Assembly: GCF_001547995.1 (NCBI RefSeq)
Contig: NZ_AP014690.1
Coordinates: 2,291,001 to 2,355,000, forward strand
Source of the DNA: Asaia bogorensis NBRC 16594
GTDB lineage: Bacteria > Pseudomonadota > Alphaproteobacteria > Acetobacterales > Acetobacteraceae
Direction of reading: 5' to 3'
Length of the DNA: 64,000 nt
The notes beneath the pieces were generated by a model. It made no database searches, was not told the DNA's origin, and was given only the letters and a program-made list of their open reading frames with translations. Position numbers and translations under genes: made by a program. Positions 57,671 to 64,000 of this stretch are shown here, in pieces. How positions within the stretch are numbered: position 1 is the first letter of the stretch; each line of letters starts with the position of its first letter.

Positions 57671-59862
57671 CAGTCGGTGCTGGCGATCAGCGCCTTTATG
57701 CCAGGCACAATAGCAATCAACAGCCCTCCCGGGGGCTGGTTCGTATGGTTCGAGGCTTCGTGGTCAGCGCTCGCGGCGTAAGCGGCATCCTGCTCGGCAA
57801 GGAGAGCCTCGGCATGCTCATGCCAGTCCTTGCTTTTCCTGCCCGGCTGCATGGCGTCTAGGCCAAGCTGTGACAACGCCGCGATCTGAGCCGAAACGGG
57901 CTTCACCTCATCAATGACTGGCTGCGCGGGTAAAGCCTGAAACGCCTTGTCGTTGCCGATATAGCGTAAAAGATGACTCTGCACCGCAGCGATAACGCTA
58001 CGATCTCCTGCCTTGTAGCGCGCGGCAAGCGCGTTGAATTCGTTCCCCTCAAAGCTGTCCGGTCCCGCAATTGCCGCAGGGGAACTCAGGATTTCATCAC
58101 CCTTGTGGCTCGCAAGCCGGTTGATTGCATAATTGCGCACCGGCACGGTAATCGCGACCAGCTGCGTCAATGGCGTGATATTCTGCGGGGTCAGACGGGC
58201 AATCATCCGGGCCTGATGATCACTCGCCTGCAAGCCGAATGTCTCGAGCATATTCATGACCAGCGGAAGCCGATCTGTAAGGGCCTGCGGGTCTCTTACC
58301 GACTGATCGGACCAGTAACGCTCGGCAAGGGCGGCGGAACGCGGCCAAAGACGCGCATCGACCATTTCATCAGATACGACTTCCGTCCAGAGCGGTGCCT
58401 CACCACCCAGCACCAGTTTCTTCTGAGCCTCGTCCAGCGGTGGCGCATTGGGATCGAGCGTAAAGGCATCGTCAAGCGGACGAGGTTTCTGCCCCGGCAG
58501 ATTGGGTGCGAGACCATCGGCACGCGTATCGAACGGGTCGACGGCATAATGTGTGGTCGAGGGATTGAGCAGATCGAGGTAATATCCCGATGACACGACC
58601 ACCGGGTGACCGACACGCGTGGCGGACCCAATCCATTTGGAGCCGCGCCAGGCCTCGACAACGACGTTTTTGGGTATGGGGGCCTCGCTTACCTCATCCC
58701 AGCCCATCATGATCTTGCCATCGGCAGCGAGGAGCTTCTCGATCTCTGCGGTAAAGGCCGCCTGCATGGCAGGCGCATCCTTGTAGCCGTGCGCCTGCAT
58801 ATAGGCCGTGATCTGCGGGTTGGTTGTCCACTGGCTGGATACCACCTCATCACCCCCGGTATGAAAATAGCGATCCGGGAAAAGCCGTGCCATTTCGGCA
58901 AACAGGATACGGGCGAATTCGAGCACTTTGGGGCTCGTCGGGTCCATTGCCGGCGTGTTGAGGTTAGGGTGCTTCGCGCAATGGGTCGTTGTCTCGCCAT
59001 TACCCGAAGCGACATCGCAATCCTTCACCCAGTCCTTCATCGTCACGACGGGCTGCTGCGCGGCAAGCTCGGGATAGGCCGCCAGAATGGAAAGCGTATG
59101 CCCCGGCACGTCGAATTCCGGCACGATCCGTATGCCCCGGTCGGCAGCATAGGCGATGATCTCGCGTATCTGATCCTGCGTGTAGTAACGGCTATGCCCG
59201 CCGAGTTCCTGAAGGCGTGGCAGGCGCTTGCTCTCCACCCGGAAGCCGGTTCCATCGCTCAGATGCCAGTGCATGACATTGAGTTTGGTCAGTTCCATCG
59301 CATCCAGCTGGCGTTTGATGGTATCGGTGGACTGGAAATGACGCGAAACGTCGAACATGAGACCGCGCCATTTGAAGCGTGGCGCATCGACAATACGCCC
59401 CTGCGCGATCACCGGTGCAGCGCCTCTCGTGTCCAGCATCTGCAGCAGCGTGGCAAAACCATGGATTACACCAGCAGGGCCATCGGCAGTCAGCCTGATA
59501 CCCGTGGCAGAAATATCCAGCTTGTAGGCCTCATGCGCGTCGAGCGTCAGATAGGCAGGGTCTCGCCCTACGTCGATCGTGAACGTGGGCCCATGACCCG
59601 TCGCGGGGCGAACGCCAGCCGCTGCGAGACGTGCGCTGAAGCGCGCAGCAGCCCGTTTCAGCAAGGGGGTGGGCGCGTGTGACCAGTGAATATCCGGCAG
59701 CGCCGTAAGCGCAAGGCTCTGCGCATCCAGTGCAACGCTGGCAGGCTGGGGCATGAAAATCGGGGTCAATGGCGCAGCCAAGGCAGGTCGGATCGCGGCA
59801 CAGCCAGCCAGCAATACACCAAGCGCAACCCCGGAGTGGATTACCCTTTTCGGGAGAAACAT
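57670..59862 (-). CDS. Beta-N-acetylhexosaminidase, GH20, lipoprotein
   Basis: 730 residues from ATG 59862. The N-terminus has a lipobox (LLAGC, Cys at about 21), so it is probably anchored in the outer membrane. Domains: GH20b N-terminal domain (about 40-160), catalytic TIM barrel (about 165-520) and a C-terminal helical domain of about 180 residues. The barrel contains WRGLMFDVSRHF, KLNVMHWHLSDGTGFR, FDVPGHT and the catalytic pair in FHTGGDEV (D338/E339). The enzyme releases terminal GlcNAc from chitobiose-type or glycoprotein oligosaccharides. Located 27 nt after the cutC-like gene on the same strand. Confidence 0.94.
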   Translation of the reverse strand: MFLPKRVIHSGVALGVLLAGCAAIRPALAAPLTPIFMPQPASVALDAQSLALTALPDIHWSHAPTPLLKRAAARFSARLAAAGVRPATGHGPTFTIDVGRDPAYLTLDAHEAYKLDISATGIRLTADGPAGVIHGFATLLQMLDTRGAAPVIAQGRIVDAPRFKWRGLMFDVSRHFQSTDTIKRQLDAMELTKLNVMHWHLSDGTGFRVESKRLPRLQELGGHSRYYTQDQIREIIAYAADRGIRIVPEFDVPGHTLSILAAYPELAAQQPVVTMKDWVKDCDVASGNGETTTHCAKHPNLNTPAMDPTSPKVLEFARILFAEMARLFPDRYFHTGGDEVVSSQWTTNPQITAYMQAHGYKDAPAMQAAFTAEIEKLLAADGKIMMGWDEVSEAPIPKNVVVEAWRGSKWIGSATRVGHPVVVSSGYYLDLLNPSTTHYAVDPFDTRADGLAPNLPGQKPRPLDDAFTLDPNAPPLDEAQKKLVLGGEAPLWTEVVSDEMVDARLWPRSAALAERYWSDQSVRDPQALTDRLPLVMNMLETFGLQASDHQARMIARLTPQNITPLTQLVAITVPVRNYAINRLASHKGDEILSSPAAIAGPDSFEGNEFNALAARYKAGDRSVIAAVQSHLLRYIGNDKAFQALPAQPVIDEVKPVSAQIAALSQLGLDAMQPGRKSKDWHEHAEALLAEQDAAYAASADHEASNHTNQPPGGLLIAIVPGIKALIASTD

Positions 59863-59889
59863 CAGGCCCAATCCTTTTTCAGAAGCAGG

Positions 59890-60693
59890 TCACTCCGGGC
59901 ATGCCGTGCGTATCGCCTCGTGCAGCCGAAGGATCTCCGCAGAAGATGTCACAGCGTGAGACGCTGCGAATCCGAAATGATCCAGTCGCCCATCCTGCAC
60001 TGCTGATTTTATCCGGCAAGAGGCATGGAACGATTTCACACCGCTTGACGCAATCAGGTCGCCCACATTGTCGGGGCGCACAGCACTGCCAGCCATGATG
60101 TCGATACGACCACGCGCGTGATCATTCAGCCTGCGCAAACAGGCCGCACCATCAGGCGCACGAATGGCCTGCCCGGATGTCAGTACGCGCTCGAACCCCA
60201 GATCCATCGCCATATCGAGTGCCGCAATCGGGTCAGGTGTGAGGTCGAAAACACGATGCAATTGCCTGTGCAGACTCCCACAGGCGAGTGACAGCCTCTC
60301 GAGCAGCGCATAATCGAGCGTTCCATCTTCCAGAGAAGCGCCCAACACAACACCATCCATACCCGCCTCCCGTACGAGCGCGATATCGTTCTCCATCTGG
60401 GCAATGTCTGTGGGAGAAAATATGAAATTGCCTGCTCGCGGTCTGATCATCACAAACACCGGCACGCGGGAGCGCCGCGCCTGCGCCAAAAACCCGCCTG
60501 AGGGCGTAAGGCCCCCAAGGTCTAGCGCTGCGCAAAGTTCGATGCGATCGACCTGATCAAGCTGGGCTGCTTCAAGCCCCGCCATATCGTCAATGCAGAT
60601 CTCCAGACTCGTCGTTCCGGTAAGGGTCCGTAACCGGTCGACCTCATGAGATTTGGCGCGCTGCCCTGGCACGACACCCTGTTCACGCTTCAC
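59890..60693 (-). CDS. cutC: CutC-family protein
   Basis: 267 residues. The CutC TIM-barrel pattern is clear: LEICIDDMAGLEAAQLDQVDRIELCAALDLGGLTPSGG (in two parts, about residues 30-67), FVMIRPRAGNFIFS, GVVLGASLEDGTLD, HRVFDLTPD, RVLTSGQA and IMAGSAVRPDN. CutC was named for copper homeostasis in E. coli, but a direct copper role is disputed. Start is a GTG at 60693 with GGAAGCGAG upstream; the first 27 residues are not conserved. It sits in a tight minus-strand row ROK-cutC-GH20, which suggests a sugar-linked role here. Confidence 0.9.
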   Translation of the reverse strand: MKREQGVVPGQRAKSHEVDRLRTLTGTTSLEICIDDMAGLEAAQLDQVDRIELCAALDLGGLTPSGGFLAQARRSRVPVFVMIRPRAGNFIFSPTDIAQMENDIALVREAGMDGVVLGASLEDGTLDYALLERLSLACGSLHRQLHRVFDLTPDPIAALDMAMDLGFERVLTSGQAIRAPDGAACLRRLNDHARGRIDIMAGSAVRPDNVGDLIASSGVKSFHASCRIKSAVQDGRLDHFGFAASHAVTSSAEILRLHEAIRTACPE

Positions 60694-60871
60694 GTGTCAT
60701 CTCGCTTCCCCTTCCGGTCGCCTCGCAGTAGACTGACCCGCCCACCCCGCACGCCTAGAACCCGGCAAGGAGACGTGCAGCCCTCGAAAGACCAAGCACA
60801 GGGAACATGCCCGTCGCAACCCGAAGCCCTCAGGCGAAGCCGCTCACAAACACCCTTGAGGCGCAGCGCGA

Positions 60872-62008
60872 TTAAAGATTGGCGTTGCCGAACAGGAAGT
60901 GCTGAGCCGCCAGACTGGCTGCACCCGTGGCAAAATCCAGTGGCTGAAGCGGCGCCAGGTGCAACTCGGTAAGGTAACTGTCACGACGCAGAACATGAGC
61001 TTCCACCGCCTGACGCAGCGCGCGGGCAAAAACGCTTTCAACCAGATGGGGATCGAGGCGGACAACGATACGGGCAGGATCGACAAACTGGATCACCTGA
61101 GACAGTGCCACGCCCAGCGCCGTACCAGCCCTGTGCAATATCGTCAGGGCTTCGGGATGGCCATCCGTCGCCATCTGGTCGATACCCTCAATATCATCCG
61201 GCAAGCCTACACGGCGCGCTGCTCCCAGAATGGCAGGGAGCGCAGCCAGAGTTTCGAGACACCCCTTGTTCCCGCAGCGGCATGGAAGCGCTTCGCCATC
61301 AATGGCAATCGGGGCATGTGACATCTCACCGGCCCCCCCATGCCGCCCCCTATGAAGCCGCCCATTGACGATATGCGCACCGCCAATGCCCTCGCTGACA
61401 AAAACGAGACTGAAATCCTGCAAATCGCCGGAATTACCGAAAAGCTGTTCCGCTACAATAAGAGCATTCGCATCGTTCTCGACGAAGACCGGCAAACCTG
61501 TCATGGCGGACAGACGCGAACCGATCTCGGCATCGTGCCACCCCAGTGTTTCCGAGGCGAGGCACGTCTGGCTATCGGACGAAACAATCCCCGCAATGAC
61601 GACGCCGACACCTGCAACCTTGCCGATATCCGGCGGGGCCATGCCGAGTACCGTTCCAACGGCCTCGGCCATGGCAGCAAGACAGGGCTCGACATCGAAC
61701 AGAAGCGGAAAAGTCAGCTGGGCATGAATGCGCCCATGAGGGTCTGTCAGCACCACGTGGGCAGGGTCACTCTGCAGCGATATCCCGATAAAACTCGCCG
61801 CATCCTGCCTGAGTCCGAGCATGACCGACGGACGACCAAAACCGAAGACCCGTTCTCTCTCATCCAGAATGTTACGCTCTATCAATTCACGTACCAGAGC
61901 GGTCACACTCGCCTTGCTCAGATTGAGGACACGCGCGAGGTCAGTGCGACTTTGCGGCCCGGAACGGCTGAGCACACTCAGGATACGATGATGGCCTGTC
62001 GAGAACAT
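60872..62008 (-). CDS. ROK-family transcriptional repressor
   Basis: 378 residues. The N-terminal winged helix (RILSVLSRSGPQSRTDLARVLNLSKASV, about 8-40) is followed by a ROK sugar-kinase-like domain. It has the ENDANALIVAEQLFG ATP/sugar motif and the zinc cluster in EALPCRCGNKGCLE. This is the NagC/XylR repressor type. In this GlcNAc cluster it is probably a GlcNAc- or GlcNAc-6-phosphate-responsive repressor. ATG at 62008 precedes a near-palindrome TTATTT...AAAGTAA (62012-62032), a candidate autoregulatory site. The regulated genes are inferred. Confidence 0.88.
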   Translation of the reverse strand: MFSTGHHRILSVLSRSGPQSRTDLARVLNLSKASVTALVRELIERNILDERERVFGFGRPSVMLGLRQDAASFIGISLQSDPAHVVLTDPHGRIHAQLTFPLLFDVEPCLAAMAEAVGTVLGMAPPDIGKVAGVGVVIAGIVSSDSQTCLASETLGWHDAEIGSRLSAMTGLPVFVENDANALIVAEQLFGNSGDLQDFSLVFVSEGIGGAHIVNGRLHRGRHGGAGEMSHAPIAIDGEALPCRCGNKGCLETLAALPAILGAARRVGLPDDIEGIDQMATDGHPEALTILHRAGTALGVALSQVIQFVDPARIVVRLDPHLVESVFARALRQAVEAHVLRRDSYLTELHLAPLQPLDFATGAASLAAQHFLFGNANL

Positions 62009-62784
62009 CTCTTATTTCATCTGCTAAAGTAATTGTTGGTCTTCTATCTTCCATATTCCGGGACGCCGAAGCATTTCCCCTGAAGAAGGCGTGATACAAT
62101 CCGAACCAGAAGTCAAATTTGAATCTACCTAAATAGTCACACCCCTGTCCAGAACCATCAGCTAAAACCTAACTATAACCCATCGGCCAAGGACATACTT
62201 ATCCTTTGATTCGCCGTGATTATACAAGGCCTAATTTTTTTTACAGTTATTATTGTTTATATACCGCTCGTTTGTTCAAGCATTGTTTTATGTAGGAAAT
62301 TATATCAGGTGAGATTCAAACCTTGTCTGACGAGCGCCTCCATGCGTACCCGGATATTCCACCCACCCCGACCTTCATGTTGAGACGCGCCGGGCGGCAT
62401 ATCGGTACGATGTGGTGGTGTCGCACAGCGTGCAGCCATGCGTCCCACTGCCATTCATGAATATGGTGAGCAAAATCGCGATGACCAGCCCGGATCGCCC
62501 TGTTTCGCCGACCCGATCACCCATGTCGTCCTGGTTATCGCACGCAGGCAATACGGCTCCCGAGTGAGACCTCGTGACGACGTCCGGATCGCAACGCCTT
62601 GGACCTGCCTGGCGCGTCATCCTCAAGTCTGAATTTCCTCAGCCCCACCGACGCAGAGCCAGCTCCGTTCTCCTGCCCGTGGGCGCCCAACAGGAGGGGC
62701 GAGAGATTCAGCGCCTTCGCGCACTTCCGATTATTGTGAAACCGAAACTTGCAAATGATGCTGGCCAGATTGGCGCATCTTACC
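62009..62784. other. Long intergenic region with no recognised gene
   Basis: About 775 bp between the ROK repressor and the sugar permease. Both strands have short open frames (62375-62626 and 62438-62632), but their products match nothing I know and have odd composition. The first 280 bp are AT-rich. It may contain decayed sequence, but no insertion-sequence ends or repeats were found by eye. Confidence 0.5.
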
Positions 62785-62817
62785 TATAATCCGCATAGTT
62801 CATTTTGTAAAATAAAT
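62785..62817 (+). promoter_or_regulatory. Promoter and operator-like palindrome before the sugar permease
   Basis: TATAAT at 62785-62790 is a strong -10 box, with no clear -35. ATTTTGTAAAAT (62802-62813), a 12-bp palindrome, lies just past the expected start of transcription and would suit a repressor roadblock; AAAATAAAT (62809-62817) overlaps it. Confidence 0.45.
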
Positions 62818-62850
62818 AGTTTCTCGTTCAAGTTGAGGATCTACCGAAAA

Positions 62851-64000
62851 ATGTCCCAACTCACTTCACATGATAACCGGCTGGTTGGCCCTTATGGCTA
62901 CAGCGCCCTGGCTATCGCTGCGCTGATTTTCTTCGCCATGGGATTCGTGACCTGGCTTAACGGTCCGCTCATCTCGTTTGTACGCGTGGCCTTCTCGCTA
63001 AGCGAATTCAGCAGCTTTTTCATTCCGCTAGCGTTTTATTTCTCCTTTTTCCTGTTCTCCATTCCAACGTCTTTGATTGCTCAACGCCTCGGCCTCAAGA
63101 CAGGGCTCACCCTTTCGGTGCTCGTCTCGGCTCTTGGCGTCGCGGTTTTCGGACAATTTGTCGCGTGGCGTATCTATCCGGGGGCTCTGACCGGCCTCTT
63201 GATCCTCGGGGCGGGTATTTCGCTCATGCAGGTGGTGATCAACCCGCTGGTCAGCCTGCTGGGACCAGCCGATCGCGCGGCACAACGCATCTCGATCATG
63301 GGAATTTGCAACAAGACTGCAGGGATATTAGCGCCTCTGGTGCTTGGCCTCCTGGTCATGCGCAATATCGGTGCCGTCGCAGAGAAAGCCCAATCTGCTA
63401 CCGACCCTGTTGTCCGTGAAGCCTTGCTCAACAATTTCGTGCAGGCGCTTTATCTGCCCTATCTGGGTATGGCCGGCATTCTGGTGATTATCGCCGCCAT
63501 CGTGGCCTTCGCCCCCCTCCCCAATCTTGAAGCCCCCCCAATCCAGACAGGCGACGGCGCAAGCCCGAGCTTCTTCAAGCCGCATCTGGTGTTCGGTTTC
63601 ATTGCGATGTTCCTTTATGTCGGCATCGAAGTGATGGCGGGCGATGCGATTGGCACCTATGGGCAAAGCTTTGGCCTGCCTCTGGATGAGACCAAATTCT
63701 TCACGGCCCTGACGCTGACGGGGATGCTGGTCGGCTATATCATGGGCTTCATCATCGTACCGCGGTTCATACGGCAGGAAGTCTATGTACAGCTGTCCTG
63801 CCTTGTCGGCTGTGTGCTGACCGTTCTGGCGGTACTGACCCATGGCTATACCTCCGTTTTCTGCGTCGCACTGCTGGGTGTGACCAATGCCATGATCATG
63901 CCCACCCTTTTCCCGATTGCCATACGCGGCGCCGGTCATCTCACGGCCATGGCCTCGGCCATCATGGTCATGTCGTATAGCGGCGGTGCGGTCGTGCCCC
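62851..64000 (+). CDS. nagP: FucP/NagP-type sugar MFS transporter (3' end outside window)
   Basis: The frame begins ATG 62851 and is open to the last base, so the C-terminus is cut off. 383 residues are visible, against about 410-430 for the family. About eleven membrane helices can be read. The pattern matches FHS-type (FucP) sugar/proton symporters: FFAMGFVTWLNGPLI at the first helix, LGAGISLMQVVINPLVSLLGP and KTAGILAPLVLGLL in helices 4-5, and FIAMFLYVGIEVMAGDAIGTYG in helix 7. NagP of other proteobacteria is of this type, so GlcNAc is the likely substrate by context. Divergent from the ROK repressor. Confidence 0.88.
   Translation, partial: MSQLTSHDNRLVGPYGYSALAIAALIFFAMGFVTWLNGPLISFVRVAFSLSEFSSFFIPLAFYFSFFLFSIPTSLIAQRLGLKTGLTLSVLVSALGVAVFGQFVAWRIYPGALTGLLILGAGISLMQVVINPLVSLLGPADRAAQRISIMGICNKTAGILAPLVLGLLVMRNIGAVAEKAQSATDPVVREALLNNFVQALYLPYLGMAGILVIIAAIVAFAPLPNLEAPPIQTGDGASPSFFKPHLVFGFIAMFLYVGIEVMAGDAIGTYGQSFGLPLDETKFFTALTLTGMLVGYIMGFIIVPRFIRQEVYVQLSCLVGCVLTVLAVLTHGYTSVFCVALLGVTNAMIMPTLFPIAIRGAGHLTAMASAIMVMSYSGGAVVP

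Noticed and set aside
62375-62632. Short frames on both strands in the repressor-permease gap
   Set aside because: Overlapping, with no homology I can recognise and no start context. Transposase remnants were considered, but no terminal repeats were found.
1-64000. CRISPR arrays, tRNA or rRNA genes, insertion sequences
   Set aside because: Looked for regular spaced repeats, tRNA T-loop motifs and transposase motifs by eye; none was convincing. A tRNAscan/ISfinder run would be decisive.

Overview
The window looks like the chromosome of an acetic acid bacterium (Acetobacteraceae, Alphaproteobacteria). The evidence is a GC-rich sequence (roughly 60 percent by eye), the alphaproteobacterial families DUF1489 and NIPSNAP, an alphaproteobacterial-type ornithine decarboxylase, and a large Hint-domain protein of a kind common in this family. 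The genus (Asaia-like is my guess) cannot be settled from sequence reading alone. I saw no rRNA, tRNA, CRISPR array, prophage or intact insertion sequence.

Layout. 1-4283 (+): 3' end of a Kup potassium transporter, hemW-like radical SAM gene, a secreted nucleoside-hydrolase homologue with an altered metal site, and a DUF1489 gene. 4323-17673 (-): a FUSC membrane protein, a nitronate monooxygenase-like flavoprotein, then the translation/transcription operon rimP-nusA-ylxR-infB-rbfA-truB-rpsO-pnp (read from right to left). 17867-20751 (+): three overlapping or closely spaced genes for a membrane-anchored, single-ring Clp/Hsp100-type AAA+ ATPase flanked by two membrane-anchored proteins of unknown family. 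This is the best candidate for an undescribed system. 21050-21616: a membrane-protein gene broken by an in-frame TAG. 21751-26775 (-): acnA followed by an amino-acid ABC transporter (ATPase, plus a fused binding protein-permease). 26892-31721 (+): ccmA, ccmB and a Tricorn-like protease. 32071-34942 (-): aroQ-accB-accC-NIPSNAP. 35224-43453: rlpA, brkB-like, ornithine decarboxylase with a probable leader ORF, a P1-family peptidase, and maeA-fumC. 43657-44592: an AT-rich AbiJ/HEPN-like defence gene. 44859-50129: S10 peptidase, LysR regulator, Hint protein. 50239-52784 (-): aldehyde dehydrogenase and a nitrilase-family amidase.

The right end (52897-64000) is a coherent N-acetylglucosamine/chitosugar utilisation cluster: GlcNAc kinase, TonB-dependent receptor, glucosamine-6-phosphate deaminase, GH20 beta-N-acetylhexosaminidase lipoprotein, CutC-like protein, ROK repressor and a FucP/NagP-type sugar permease that runs off the window. 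The GH20 enzyme would cut oligosaccharides outside the inner membrane, the receptor and permease would import them, the kinase and deaminase would feed glycolysis, and the ROK protein would repress. A GlcNAc-6-phosphate deacetylase (nagA) is not in the window.

A recurring theme is unusual translation starts. hemW and the ABC ATPase reach their family N-termini only from CTG codons in coupled overlaps, ylxR has no good start, and rimP seems to start at TTG directly behind a terminator-like hairpin.
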